DNA of 64,000 nt, from the NCBI GenBank assembly GCA_963969495.1, contig OZ018337.1:82604148-82668147 (forward strand), in the 5' to 3' direction. Source of the DNA: Ceratothoa steindachneri. Taxonomy: Eukaryota; Arthropoda; Malacostraca; Isopoda; Cymothoidae. Shown piece after piece: positions 33,401 through 45,904 of this stretch. A program made the translations under genes and the position numbers. Each line of letters opens with the position of its first letter. Position 1 is the first letter of the stretch. Below the pieces are notes generated by a model. It saw only the letters and a program-made list of their open reading frames with translations, was not told the origin of the DNA and did not search any database.

Positions 33401-35269
33401 AAGAAGAAGATGTGGGTGCAAATATTAATAGTAAAAATGTCAATGTCGGCGAGAAGCGCTCGAAAAAGGATAAGAAAACAAAGAGATAGGTTGAACAAAT
33501 AATAAAATAGATGAAAAAATCAGAAATTAAACCATTAAGAAGAACGATAATAAAAGATCCTCGAAGCTCTTCTGCCGATTTTTCCCTTTTTCTGAACCAT
33601 TTTCGAAAGATGCGAAGACTACGAATTGCATCAATTTGAAACTGTTAATTTTGCATCTAAGCACGAATGAAATCGGCGGGATTTGAGGTTTTATTCAATT
33701 CTTCAGAACGAATGAAATCAGAAGCGGGAAGGTCAGGTTAGTTTGGTAGTTAAGGAAAGAGTACCACTTAATTTCCTTCATTTAGACATACAAACCTTGG
33801 AAGAATGAGTGAGTGTTAATTTTATCAAAGATTACTACTTGATGCTACATTTCTCGTGATTTAAACACATTACTGCTGATCATAGTGATTAGCTGTAATC
33901 CTTCGGTACCATTTCATACTGTATTATAATTATGCTCTCTGAATAGCAAACCAACTCTTCGATAGACTTCGGTACTGACCTGTCAGCGAAAAACATAAAA
34001 CACGCGACGAAACATTAGTTCCATGCCTAAATTTATATGGGGCATAAGTTTTGATTTCCATTCCACATCGAGCTTGCTGAGGTTAAGTTAGTTGTGTCAT
34101 CGTGTCCTGTTACAACTCTTCTCTAACTTCATTAATACATTGAATTCCTTTCGAAATGTTGATCTACGGGGTTGGTAGAAAACCCGTAAAGGTATTTAAA
34201 TTTCAATAAGTTGGCCATCACCATAATCAAATTTCTTTAGATCTTTAATGTTCCTCCTCACCTTTAAGTTAAGTTTTTTAGGCCAAGTGAGAAATTTCTT
34301 TAATAAAATCATTTAAAAGGAAACACAAAGACAAAAAAGACAATATTTTTTCCACTACCTCTCAGATGATAGAGACATAGTTCATATCACTTTGATTATG
34401 ATAAAACCGTATGTGTATGTAGAGGAACGTTTGGTCAAAAGTGATCTGAATTTCTTGTATAGAACACCACCTTTTTTTAAACAAATAAGAAAACAAATTT
34501 CTATAAAATTATTTGCAAAGAATTAACCCGAAACATTTTTCTACGCATAACAAAAGTAATAAATAAATGAACGATAAATCTCATGAAACATAAGAAAACA
34601 GTGCTAAATTTCCAATTTGTTTTTTCCCAAAGATACGAATTTCTCTAAATCAAAACAATAGTAATATTCGACAGAGTTCCTTTTAACTAGATCAACAAAG
34701 ATTTACTACAATATCTTTGAAAGAAAAGTACCTCAACTAGGATACCCATAAATAATCATATATTATAAAAGCAAACTTGACGAAATTGAATAAGAACTAT
34801 TAGTGAATAATGTTGATAAAGCATCTCTAATTTTCTACTCACCATAATAATCAATATTAAAGATACAATTTTGAAACGTGAAAACTCTTCTCACTTTTAA
34901 CATCACTGAAAGATAGAAAACATCTATGTAGTATAGCCATTATATTTTTTGTTCCAGAGGATGTATTTGGTGTTACGTTGTAAGCATTAAAAGTGTATCC
35001 CCGTCCTTCAAAATAGGACGCCTGTATTTCTATCACAAATTTTTCCATAATTTATCCAGTAAAAATATAAGTGTACAACGAAATTTCCGCTACAACATGC
35101 TTCGTCCATTTACAATCTTCCAAATCTTTAAAAATTTGGATGATTATAACGAAAGTTATCAGTAAATAATTGAAATATACTAGAAAAATTGAAGTGTCCA
35201 TAATGATCCGATCGCTTTGGTTTTGTATAAAAACCGGCATTGTCTTCATAGCAAATAACTTCATTTCAT
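30461..35269. other. AT-rich non-coding DNA
   Basis: No supported gene in 4.8 kb. Overlapping plus and minus frames at 33208-33498 come from a purine-rich strand and have no known domain. Frames at 31266-31490, 34857-35048 and 35052-35264 (minus) look random. I see no tandem repeat or transposon protein. Confidence 0.45.
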
Positions 35270-36030
35270 TATCGTTTACGTTTATTCATTATCCTACCAG
35301 CTGTCGTCCACGTAACATGTCTTAGAAACTTGGCATGCATTTCTTTTTCCGTAAACCGATTAAAAAGCTGCGCCACCAAGATGATTTTACAATTGCAGTG
35401 ACTGAGCTGCATTCCTAAAGTGTTGTCCCTAATATTTTTAACATATGTAAGATTGGTAAATTCTCTTGTATGTGAAGGAAATCCTAAAAACGGAAGACTG
35501 ACAGTTGAAGCAGTAAAATAGCATGGATTGCCAAGCATTCGCCAATGAGCAGATTGCCTTGTTGCCTGACCAATGGAGACAAGTCCACTTTGGGGACGAA
35601 TCTAAATTCAATTAGTTTGGATCCTATGCCATAGGCTATTTTCGTGACAGAGCATGATCAAGATTGTGTGCGAATTGCACTAAAAGAGGATAAAGTTTGG
35701 TCGAGGAAGGGTCATGATCTGAGACCTGATTTCGGTACAAGGTTGTTGGCCATTTGTAAACTTACAGGGTACAATGTATGTCCGTCCAAGTGCAAAAGGT
35801 TTTTTTGCCACAGCATGCTTTGACAATCTACATGAAGCCAAACCCCAACCTGCAAATTTCTTGCAGGACAACACCATCAATGACACGATTAATTCGGTGA
35901 AGACTTTCTTCGACGACGAGCAAGTCACTATTATGAGATGACCCGTTCGGTGTCTGGGCTTGAACCCCATTGAAAATTATTCAAGTTTATCGATGCAATA
36001 TTACTGCACAAGAGTGGTACCATTATGCTT
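35270..36030 (+). pseudogene. Tc1-like (DD34E) transposase relic
   Basis: Plus-strand reading from about 35540 gives LPDQWRQVHFGDESKFN with the first catalytic Asp at about 35597-35612. KFGRGRVMI follows near 35694, then CWPFVNLQGTMYV. LQDNTINDTINSVKTFFDDE at about 35860-35920 carries the second Asp. LGLNPIEN at about 35957-35980 carries the catalytic Glu. Exactly 34 residues separate that Asp and Glu when the stop is counted as a residue, the DD34E spacing of Tc1-like transposases. One in-frame stop lies before PVRCLGLN, and the reading before 35540 is decayed. This is a different subfamily from the Tc1-like relic at 2.8-4.0 kb, which has unrelated linker residues. The minus-strand frames over this region are shadows. 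Confidence 0.87.
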
Positions 36031-37130
36031 GTTCTCATGGTAGTTGTAAATAAATCGTCCTGAATAAAGACAGCTTTAACTTTAATAATATTTAACTTGT
36101 AAGAATATTTACTACTTGCAATTTTATCGCTATATTAAAAAAGGAAAATGTTTTATGCTGTGATAAAAATAACATAATTCAACGGATGATAAACGCTACA
36201 AGGGCCTATCAGAGGCCATCCAATTTACCACTTGTCGCATAAACTATATACAAAAGATTGGTTACAATCATAGTCGGATCATTTTGCTTATCTGCCTATA
36301 CCTTCCGGTTGTATTCAATCAAATTTTCCTAATCTTTAATTTCACGTAGTTATAATTGGAGGTCCTTCTACATTATTTTTTTTTATTTTGTCAGGCAAAT
36401 GTTATTGTAGTCGAGAAAGTCTTTGGCAAAATAAAGAGTGAAGATTTAATGGTTAAGGAATCTTTTTTATATCGATTTTTTCGAAAAACTCAGCACATCT
36501 CCCGTGATATCAAAACTCATAAAAATAACACAAAAAATCTACTACTAATTTATTTTACCTTGGATTTTATCTATTTCAGAACAAATTATATCATTCATTT
36601 TAATAGAATAATAAATAGTATGAGGCAGTATATGCGACCTGTACTTCTATGTATATGAATAAATTAATAGAGGAAAGCGTTGAAATGAATAAAAACTAAA
36701 CTACAATAGAATTTAGCTATGCGACCTTGCGATGAAAAGCGCTGATTTAGTTATTCTTTAATAATAATGGAATGAAATCCAATTCTTCCATTACCTTTTT
36801 TGGTTTTAAAGGTAACAAAAAACTTTATTCCTAGAGGTCTCTTATCCTTTTCTTCCAGCCACGGGGGCGGGGGAATATCATTAAATAAAATAACATTTAA
36901 TAAGGTGCAGATTATTGCGCCGAAGGAAAACCATTATATTTAAATCTTGCTAATGTAAAGTAATTGAAACTGAATAATAGAATCTAAACTATCATTTTGA
37001 ATTTCACAGACATTTATGAAGGAATTTTATGTAAAGAGCGTTAATCTGTAGATAATCTAATTAACAATGTAAGGCATCATATTATTCAATCTCTTTTACT
37101 CTGTTTTATTTGTATCTCTTTCAGTTTTTT
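36031..37130. other. AT-rich non-coding DNA
   Basis: No recognisable feature. The 100-codon frame at 36356-36658 is rich in F, I and K as expected from AT-rich DNA and has no domain I know. Confidence 0.45.
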
Positions 37131-37900
37131 AATGTCCAGTTTTTTGCGTTTTTTTTAATGTTGTGTTGATTTAAGTTTTGTTGACGTGATTTGTGCACAT
37201 ATTAAGAAACAATAATAAATAATGACAGTAAAATGTGCAGAGATTAGGCTACGTCTCTTAGCAGCGTAGACTAATAGGCTTTTGCCTAGGCTACGTCTTG
37301 AAGTTGAGGAATAAGTCATTGCGGTTTATTTAAAAGTTGGGTTAATTTAATTTTTGTTCTGTTCCCTCAAAATGGAATGTCAAGTTGATAGAAAGAGGCA
37401 TTTTCGACACTTGTTATTATTCATTTTTCAATCAAGACGGGAATAATGCAAACGCAGCCAAAGCTCGTCGTGATATTTGTGCAGTGTACGGAGAAAATGC
37501 TTTATCAGAAAGGACATCTCAATGGTGGTTTTAACTTCTAAAAAACGGTCATTTCAATCTTAATGACAAAGAACGTTCTGGTCGCCCCATTAAGTTAGAT
37601 GAAGATCGATTGAACGACCTTCATCATGAAAATTCTCGTCAATCGACTAGAGAATTGGCTGTACAATTGGGGTGTGATCAGAAAACTGTAGTAAATCACC
37701 TTCATTCGATGAGGAAAGTTCAAAAACTCAGCGCATGTGTTCCGCACGCTTTGAGCAAAAGCAACAAACTTCAATGCTCCACGATTGCCGCAGGTTTGCT
37801 TGCTCGTCACAAGGCTACTCCTGGATATAAGAACTGATTTAACACAAAAAAAGAACAAATAACTAATCCAGCCGACGTTTAAACACAACAATTAAATGGC
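37131..37900 (+). mobile_element. Mariner element, 5' half with transposase N-terminus
   Basis: The non-coding 5' end is 37131-37371 and has a sister fragment at 8243-8443 in inverse orientation. The transposase starts at ATG 37372 (MECQVDRKRHFRHLLLFIF). After a frameshift near 37440 it continues with AAKARRDICAVYGENALSER, TSQWWF, a stop, then LLKNGHFNLNDKERSGRP, LDEDRLNDLHHENSRQSTRE and LAVQLGCDQKTVVNHLHSMR, ending near LLARHKATPGYKN (about 37835). This is the paired helix-turn-helix DNA-binding half of an irritans-like mariner transposase, including the linker motif RSGRP. The whole DD34D catalytic domain is missing, so it cannot move by itself. Binding of the terminal repeats by the N-terminal half would also need repair of the frameshift and the stop. 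The frame at 37610-37837 is the readable part. Confidence 0.88.
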
Positions 37901-38437
37901 GTCTATCTTGAGGTTGTTCGTTATGTATGAAGTATACATGGCGATACGCCGACACATTTAGCTTTCTTCATATTTCATCACTATCGTTCAACTATTTGAT
38001 TTCTTTCATATGAAAACTGCATTTTTGATTGAAATAAAATAGTAATTAAGTAAATCCAATAATTCCATACCAATAAATAGAGCACCATTAGTTTAATAGA
38101 CAAATATCAACATCATGTCGTCGCCTCTAAACACTGAATAATGCATATCGCTAGAAATCAATAATATCGACGATAAGAGATGACAAGTGACATGGTTTGA
38201 AGGTATTTGTAAAACTAGCCTGGATCATAAATTTAGAATCTATGTTTTTTTTGTAAATTATTGTAAAGTACCATTTTTAGTCGAGTGCGAGTCTAGTCAC
38301 GGGTGACTATACATCTCTCTATTTCGGTTAGGTCAGGCGGTCCCTGTTTTGCTTTCTATTGTTTTTGTAGTAACATTGTAATTATTCGTTCGATTCGTCC
38401 ATGATTTGAAACGCCTATGTCATATTACATTCTTTTG
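37901..38437. other. Non-coding DNA between mariner and satellite
   Basis: No recognisable gene or repeat; no mariner catalytic domain or 3' terminal repeat was found here. Confidence 0.45.
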
Positions 38438-39000
38438 TCGAATGACATAATTGCCAAAGTCCTCCTAAGGTTAGCCCGGGAATTATTTTGTTTTGGAATA
38501 ACATGATCACTATTCCACCGATTCTAACAAAATTTAAGACCCTTATTTGTTTAACATTTTCTTTTGAATGATATAATTGACAAAGTACTTCCAAGCTTAG
38601 CCAGGGAATTATATTGTTTGGCAATAACATCAAAAATATTCGACGCATTCTAATCAATTTTGAAACCCATATATTCTTTTACATTCTCTTTTGAATGATA
38701 TAATTGACCACGACCTCCCAAGGATAGCCCGGAAATTAGTTGTTTTAGCAAAAACATACTCGGTATTCAGCTGATTCCAACGAAATTTGGAACCCTCATG
38801 TTGTTTTTCTTTCTCTTTCGAATCATATAATTTACTAGGTCTTAACAAAGATAGCCCGGAAATTATTTTGTTTTGGCAATAACATCATAAATATTTAACC
38901 GAATGAACCCTTATGTTGCTTCACATTTGCTTTCGAATAATACAAATTGACAAGATCCTCCTAAGGTTAGTCCTAAAATTATTAAAAAGTTTGAACTTCG
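38438..39000. repeat. Tandem satellite of about 127 bp, 4-5 copies
   Basis: Units begin at the phrase GAATGAYATAATTG at about 38438, 38567, 38693, 38820 and 38934, so spacings are about 129, 126, 127 and 114 bp. Each unit holds TTAGCCCGGGAATTATTTTG or a variant, then GGCAATAACAT and a CATTTTCTTTT-like end. The minus-strand frames at 38415-38657 and 38654-38848 are repeated translations of the unit and not genes. The same unit occurs in inverted orientation at 40923-41190. Confidence 0.88.
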
Positions 39001-40922
39001 TAAATTCATAAAAGAGAATAAGTAAGTTCGCGGGATTCTTTGCTCAGCAGGACTTGTTCAAATACTCTGACGGTTTGGCTTAAATATTTGCAAGAGGAAA
39101 GCAGTAATTTATTTCTAAACCAACGTGAGTACAGGTCAGATCTTATTTTTCTCATCATCATTCCATCTTGACAGAAAATGTAAGAAAGAATATGAAAAGT
39201 AAAATGAAAAGAAGACCTCGCAGGAGATATATTATTGTTCAATTTGAAAGATTTTAAAATGTAGCTGAGTAACACTTTTTGTTTTGATCGATATAATGAC
39301 GTCGCAGTTTCTCAAAGGCCAAAGGGAAGTCGTCCAGTAAACCAAGTCCTCTTTTTTACATTCTCGAGTTCAATGTTTAGGAGTGCCTTGGATGAGATGG
39401 AAATATAGAGATAAATGAATTGGGTAAGTATGTGGTGGGAATCTTTGTAGTCTCAAGCAAGTTCAATGCCGATCACTAAGACGCTGTCTTTGTTAGTGCT
39501 AGTCTCATTAATCGCTCACATTAATGTTTATATTTAATACTCATATAAAGCTACTAACTGCCAATCACTAACAACATATTAGTTCACTAACTTTACAGAC
39601 TGGATAAATTCAACTCCCAGCCACATCTGCCTCACCACATCTCTAACAGCACGCAAGGTGGTGAACAATAGATTACATGTTCTCCCTACTTTACACCGAC
39701 ATCTTCGTCACTTCCAATTTCACTTTAAGTGAGCATGCACCTCTTAGACGTAAATGACCTGAAGGATTATTAAATATAACAAATCTCTTTCCTTAATACC
39801 TCCTTTTTTCATCATTTACCTATTTGATTTAATGTCGAGTTGCTTCATCAGGTCAATTTAATCTCTACACCTTTCAGTGGTAACTTGAATTCAAGCAACG
39901 GGAGGGTGATAAATTTAGTCGGCCATTTATAGCCTCCAAAAGCACTCAAATAGCGACTTTATCAACGTCGATTTCCAATCTTTTTTTCTGCATGAGTTTG
40001 TGTGCAATTGCGACTCATATTTCGGCTATTGATTAGTAATTATCATTTGAATTTGGTGAAACGTAATTCTTTCAAAGTTAGAATTCTCAAAGTTAGAATT
40101 TATTCCATCTATTGGTACACGATCTAACTGCGAAGGATTCCTAAGGGCTAAGAGTAGATTTGATAGGTATTATACATATAATAAACAGCAACCTTATGTG
40201 TTAATGATTAGATAGTGATATGGAAACTAGTAAGAATAAATTATTTGAGACTACCAGTGTACCATATATGACCTAATTTGTGGTCAACGTGTTAACCGGC
40301 TAACTTAGTTAAATATTCATTTACACAGATTTGAAAATAACAACCTCAAAAAAACACCCAAACGCAAGCACATTATTGTCCCGCGAATACTTTCTACAAC
40401 TAACGAGGGAAAGTGTTTCTCAGCCTTAATAATTTCGGAGAGCTTCATCCTGAGGAAAGAGACCTCGTTCGTTTCATCTTAAATTCATCTCAAAACTTTC
40501 TTCCTGAAAGTAAATTTAATTGTGTCTAAGAAAAAAATTTCACTTTCATAACGAGATAGTGTAGGCTTATAGGCATAAAATCTGTGAATATTACATGTAG
40601 AGATATAAAGTTTATCAAAATCTGTTGTTAAATAGCGAGTGTATATATGTATCGAGGCCTTTCTCTGGGCGAGGTGAATTAATGTAATAATTATAAAAGA
40701 CATTCGGGTTTATTTTGCCCCTCCGATGTTCTCCAGCAACATAGGAGAACGGACAATATTTATAAATACGAAAGTCAAAAGTGCAAACTGTCGACATCGT
40801 ATTACGTGCTCCCCTAAGTTTAAAATGCCGACTAGAGAAAAAACAGACATTAAAAAGGAAGACTTTATTTGCGGCCCATCTGAGGGTCCCCTACACCTCC
40901 ATTTACCCCGTGGGGTTAATTG
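39001..40922. other. Spacer between inverted satellite blocks
   Basis: About 1.9 kb of AT-rich DNA without a recognisable gene. Frames at 39006-39275, 40485-40703 and 40615-40797 (minus) and 40726-40923 (plus) have no domain I recognise. It forms the loop side of the inverted arrangement of the 127-bp satellite. Confidence 0.45.
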
Positions 40923-41190
40923 ATGTTATTGGCAAAAGAAGATAATTCCCTGGCTAACCTTGGGAGAACTTTTGCAATTATAACACTAGAAAGAGAATGT
41001 AAAACCACATAATAGTTTGAAATCGCGTTAGAATCTGCCGAATAGTTATGATGTTATAGCCAAAAAAATATATACATCTCGGAGCTAACATGGAAGGACT
41101 TTGCCAATTGCATCATTTAAAAGAGAATGGAAAACAACATAAGAGTTTCAAATTTCTTTATAATTGGCTAAATTGTTAAAATGTTATAAA
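40923..41190. repeat. Inverted copies of the 127-bp satellite, about two units
   Basis: The reverse complement matches the satellite at 38438-39000. Plus-strand landmarks are GATAATTCCCTGGCTAACCT at about 40942 and CATCTCGGAGCTAACATGGA at about 41076. Each is followed by a TTTGCAATTATAACA- or TTGCCAATTGCATCA-like segment and AGAGAATGTAAAACCACATA or its variant. About two units are readable, spaced about 135 bp apart. Confidence 0.85.
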
Positions 41191-41374
41191 AAAAAGCAAA
41201 ACGAGGCGCCGTGACTAAAAAGTCACAACTTTCTAAAACCTTATTCAAAAGCAGACTAAATTATATTACTATATATTTATTTTTTTAATTAAAATGCCGG
41301 GCCTTAACTTTTCTTAACTCCTCATTTATGGAATTGGAAAAGCGAAAAAGTGGTCACACCCTAATTGCATAGCA

Positions 41375-41605
41375 AAGAATAGTAGAGCATAGCAAATCTT
41401 AGCCTAGTGTACATAGCATATTGTTGCATAGTGGTGCTTATCATATTATAGCATAGTATAACATGGCATAGTATATTATAGCAGAACATAGTATAATACA
41501 GCATAGCATAGCCAAAAATAGTATAGTAAGGTATATTATGGTATAAAATATGTAGTATGTATAGTTTCTCCTAGCAGAGTATAGTGTAGCCTAGCCTATG
41601 ACACA
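41375..41605. repeat. Degenerate CATAGTATA-type simple repeat
   Basis: Short variable-length words built from AGCATAG, AGTATA and ATAGCATAGTATA recur about twenty times over 230 bp. There is no fixed period, so this is a decayed short-period repeat, not a unit-based satellite. Confidence 0.8.
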
Positions 41606-42074
41606 CATCCAGGCAATTACTCGCGTTATTCATTGAATCCTTGCATCGCAAATTCAGAATTCATAGATTTCACCTTCATAACAATCAGTTCAAAGTATTT
41701 CAACATTGATTTACTATTAGATCATTATGAAAGTTTTGGCCACTTTCGCAAATAAATGAAGTAAATTTTATTAGCTCCTGAGTTTTGCAAGAGTTGAGCT
41801 ATACAAGATTTTTTCAGCTTTCAAAAGGATTACTTATATGATCGGGAAAGTTCGGTCAAAGAAACTTAAAGGTCTACTTATCCTGCACATATCATCAAAA
41901 AGTCTTTCACATTCTGTGCAGATGTGTCAAAATGGAAGTCAAAAGAATAGAGATATCTGCTCTCCCGTGTAAGTGTCATAGCAAGTAGGGCATCGTCAAG
42001 TGTCTCACGTCTATAAAATTTTACAAATTTATTTAGTTTCAGTTACGATTATTACTCTAATAAGCATAGTTTAG

Positions 42075-42774
42075 TTAAAAACATCAATATTTATCTATGG
42101 TATTCCATATTATAGTCGATATTATGACATTTGACTACAAGGACCGTCCGGACATCTTTAATAACGAAGGAGCAACTTTTAAAGAAGTAAATCATTAAAA
42201 ATACTGATACAAAAAAGTCTTTCCTGTAAATGTCAAAGATTTGAAGCATGTTCCAGAAAATGCAGTGAGGAAACTCGAAAGGAATGAAATTCAACTAAAA
42301 AGGTACAAGGTTAAACTTAAAAATAAACTGATTCATGTGGTGGATCCTTGGTAAGAAAATAAGTTGTCACTGGATGGCAGTTGAAGCAGGCCACCCTGTG
42401 ATGACAAGGTTGTTAGTTGATCTTTTACTACAACCGTCGAAGACACTCTTAGAAGAAGTCATTTCTGATGATCGCGTCAGAATGGATTTCAAGAGGTACG
42501 GCTATCAGATTTCCAAGGAAAAAACATCCTGCCTGTTTCAGGAGAGAACCACTCAGGACTGGCCTCCTACACCTACCTTGCGGGAAAATTAAAGTCGAAA
42601 TCTTTTGTAGTATCATGAAGAAAGGGGTTTATCAAATGGAAGGTATATGAAGAACAAGAAAAACATTTAAGAAAATCCAAATTGCTGCAAAGAATGTTTA
42701 TGCTGAGTGCATCACACTTTAACCTCATAACTATCTACTACTTGTCCCTTGTCCTTTGAAAGGTTTTTATTCAG
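42075..42774 (+). repeat. Duplicated block, copy 1, left part; identity unknown
   Basis: Aligns in the same orientation with 57650-58297. Shared phrases include TATAGTCGATATTATGACAT, GACCGTCCGGACAT, TGTCAAAGATTTGAAGC, AACATCCTGCCTG or a variant, CAGGACTGG, TAGTATC and AGAACAAGAAAAACATTT. Many substitutions and small indels show that the copies are old. This copy has an 85-codon frame at 42335-42592, and an upstream stretch reading VKDLKHVPENAVRKLERNEI then QLKRYKVKLKNKLIHVV looks coding-like. Neither matches a family I know, and copy 2 is full of stops. It could be a decayed transposon, an old gene fragment or a segmental duplication. Orientation is nominal. Confidence 0.8.
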
Positions 42775-43820
42775 ACCTATTTCGCCTCTAGTTTCCTTCA
42801 TTATGGTGCTTCTACAGACTTCAATCCCAATGGTTTTGACACTAAATTTAATTTGTTTATATATATTTTTATATATATTTAGTGAAAGGTTGGAATCCTT
42901 TTACTAATCTTAATAACAAAAGGTAAGAATATGAGAACAAAAATCGTTCGATTGTATATAATTTACCCACACAAAAATGAGTTAGATCAAATTCAGAGGC
43001 TCTCTTCGTCCTTAGAAACGGCTATGCTTCCTCAAGAACATTGCAAGTTTCAGATCAAAGAGAAGTAAACTCAACAGACATCGGAAAAGGTTAAAAAAAA
43101 TCCGTGTTTCTTCTACAGAAATCTATTAGGAGAGCATATGACTTTAATATAATCTTTGAAGACGAGGGTTAATACATAAAAATGATAATAACTTAATGTT
43201 TTGCAACAGGAAACATTGTCTGGATAATGAGGGCCATCGGTGCAAAGCAGATGGGAAAGTGTTATCGTTAGGTTTTACACTAAGCAATTTCATACGAGGT
43301 AGTATAAAATGGTATCAAACAATAGATGGTCAAGTTTTGGTTTATCTCAAAAAGAATTCGAGCCAGAAATTAATTTTAGTTTATAGGTGCGGGATCCCAC
43401 TCGAGACCTGCATTGGGCATTTTATTATGTCCTGTCTAATTCCTAAATTTTCTCATGTGTTTATATATCTATCATTCTTTTATGCTAGTTGAAGACACAT
43501 GTGTTCAAGACCACTTTTATGATGATTCTGTCTAACTTATAAAGAACTGCTTGAATCCTCATGCAAATCTCACCCTCTTTCAGGGCCATGTTAAATTCAG
43601 ACACGGATGTTTGGCTTTAAAGTTTATACATACCTACAATGTATTTGTGAATCTTTTATCTAAAGTTTTCTTTCTAATCAAGCACATATAAATGAAAATG
43701 TAAATATACAATATACAAAATTACAGACTCAAATACATTGCCATAATTATCAATAGGAATGGTGTCCATTTTTATCATTTTCTAAATATTTCTTGCCTCA
43801 TATTTTCACGAAAATTTAGT
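42775..43820. other. Segment of 1046 bp present only in copy 1 of the duplicated block
   Basis: Copy 2 passes straight from TTTTCTCAG to GTGTCAGTTTTAAATA at 58297/58298, while copy 1 holds 1046 extra bases between TTTTTATTCAG and TTGTAAGTTTTAAATA. The segment is AT-rich and carries a 98-codon frame at 43196-43492 without a recognised domain. It is either an insertion in copy 1 or a deletion in copy 2. I see no terminal inverted repeats or target duplication. Confidence 0.65.
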
Positions 43821-44113
43821 TGTAAGTTTTAAATATTTAAATATTTTCTAAATAAATGCTCAAATGTTACAATAACCCCCCAAAATATTTGAATACAGAG
43901 TAGGCCATAAAATTTAAAATAACGAATAATATTCAAATTTATTGCAAGCTGCTCTGGTAAACATTGGGTACTTTATTTAAAATTCCGTGTTTAAAAGTCA
44001 CTACCAAAAGAAAGAGTAAAAGGAACATTTTATGCAGTCATGAAACTCAAAAGAGAATGAAGCAATAAAAATTCTAAAGGCATTAATGTGACGGTGTGAA
44101 ATGACCTTAGTAC
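43821..44113 (+). repeat. Duplicated block, copy 1, right part
   Basis: Aligns with 58298-58563. Shared phrases include AGTTTTAAATATTTAAATA, CTGCTCTG followed by TAAACATTGGG, GGAACATTTTATGCAGTCAT versus GGGACATTTTATACAGTCAT, and GGTGTGAAATGAC versus GGTCTGAAATGAC. No protein motif is recognised. Confidence 0.8.
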
Positions 44114-44224
44114 AAATTATTAATTCTTAGGAACTTTATTTCCTTGTTTCACTATTAGGACTCTTGGATTTACAATTTATCCAATTTTTAAAGTTATATG
44201 TTCGAAAGTCAACAATAAAAACAG

Positions 44225-44875
44225 TAACATTGCTTTTTTTTAAACACTTTAGGATCCGGAATAAATTACCAAGTAAATTCATCCGCTGAAGATAGTAAAA
44301 TTAGCCGACCATTATAAGATAAGGAAGACTCAAACTGTTTAGAAATATGTCACTTAAATCGTGCAAAGAATCTGTCATTGAGTTTAATGCCAAATGCTCC
44401 GTTTTACAATTCGTAAGAAATAATACTTAATAGAAATAATGTCTCAATGATATGTTCCGACGAACATAAAAAGAAAAGGGAATAACAAATAGAAACATAT
44501 AATTATTGAAAAATATAACCGATAGTTGAGAAAAATCTTTTTACTTTGATTAAAGTGACAGTCACGCGAGGACACGACAAAAAATGAAGAGGTAGAAATT
44601 TGAAACGTTATCGGAAAAATTGGTCTTCACAGTCTCATGATTCTAGTATAGAAAAATCTACCAAAATAAGTAGTCAGTCTTCCAAATGCAGAACAAAATT
44701 AATATGAATTTCGAAGACTATAAAAAATAAAATAAAGTTAAGATAGTTTACAAATATTAGAGGAACTGCAAACAAGTAAGTCTTATTCCTAATAGGGCTT
44801 ACCATGGAAAGGTTTTATGGCTCCAAGTAGGTAGCAATGCATTATTTTGTTTGTTTATTTATAAACAGAAGCCCG
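44225..44875 (+). pseudogene. CR1-like LINE relic (family A, copy 2), 3' part
   Basis: Aligns along its length with the minus-strand relic at 16066-17102 but lies on the plus strand. The palm segment reads FFLNTLGSGINYQVNSS and then AEDSKISRPL, in place of GSGMNCQVNSFTDDTKLGQI in copy 1, and then DKEDSNCLE for DKEDSSCLQ, at about 44240-44350. The C-terminal and 3' parts match at DNA level: CACGCGAGGACACGA at about 44562, TTAAGATAGTTTACAAATAT at about 44741, and TCCTAATAGGGCTTACCATG at about 44787. The end is TTATGGCTCC..., then TTTGTTTGTTTA at about 44850-44862, the (TTTG)n-like tail. The thumb region between is deleted or unreadable. The catalytic DD is changed to ED, and the copy is dead. 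Confidence 0.82.
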
Positions 44876-45130
44876 GAATCATGATTTAAGTTCACGCTGA
44901 AAAAGGCCAAACATATTTCTTCCGCTGTAAAGATTCCTAAAAATTATAAGAGAAACAGAGTCAAGAAACTACAAACAAGGGGAAAATATTATTCTAAGCC
45001 ATAATTGAACGTTAAAATAAAAAACGCCAATCACACGTAAATCTAAGTGATCAAAGTGCAATCATGAATTGAAACTTGGGTATTTAAGTTTTATATATAT
45101 TTCAATGCTTTACGATGGGTGCAGAGAATG

Positions 45131-45131
<1 letters not shown>

Positions 45132-45195
<64 letters not shown>
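45132..45195. repeat. (TA)n microsatellite, the longest in the window
   Basis: About 32 uninterrupted AT/TA units. Confidence 0.97.
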
Positions 45196-45197
<2 letters not shown>

Positions 45198-45904
45198 AAT
45201 AATACCTCTATGGCCTTTAATTAATAACTTCTTAATAACTAGAAAGAGCTGGTTAGTTATTTTAGTTTGAAGCCCTCACAAGTAGGCGTGGTAAAGGAAT
45301 GAGGTGAAATCCATCCTTTTCCAACATTTATACAGGCATTACATTCTTAAAATCTTACAGAATAATAATTACATACCTAAAAAAATTGAGTTAAAACTTT
45401 TGGGGAAATCATAAAAGAATATTTGGTTTCCATTTGGGGATCTTGTTTTTAACGTTTTCTCTACATCGAGGTATTAATAAACGTAACTAATTTACTTTTT
45501 TATAATCCAGTGAGATTCGTTTCATAACATAAATATTTTCCTCCCTGAATGTGAGGTTATGCAATTTTAGTCCAAAAGGTGACATTTAAAAAGTTATTCC
45601 GAAAGAATCTGTCATTCAAAAGATTGTCTTAACACTATAATGGCCAACATATTGTGTATATATAAAAAGGCCAAGGTCTCGATTTCGACAACATACAGAC
45701 TTATTATCTTTTCACTGATAATTCACAAACATGCATCCAAGTCTTCTTGAAAGAAAGAAATTATCTTGTAATGTCCTCCCTTTACATGAGTTAGGCAGAA
45801 AAATGCCTGTCAATCTTTCAAACCACTTTCTCTTAATTTTTCGTGAATTACAGATGTCCAGTGGTGTGAAACCATTGCAGAAGGTTTGATACAAAATTTT
45901 CAAA

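Noticed and set aside
33208..33498. Overlapping frames on both strands in a purine-rich stretch
   Set aside because: Strand composition bias makes stop-free frames likely; no domains seen.
38415..38848. Two minus-strand frames with similar proteins
   Set aside because: They are translations of the 127-bp satellite unit; the similarity is from the repeat, not from a gene family.
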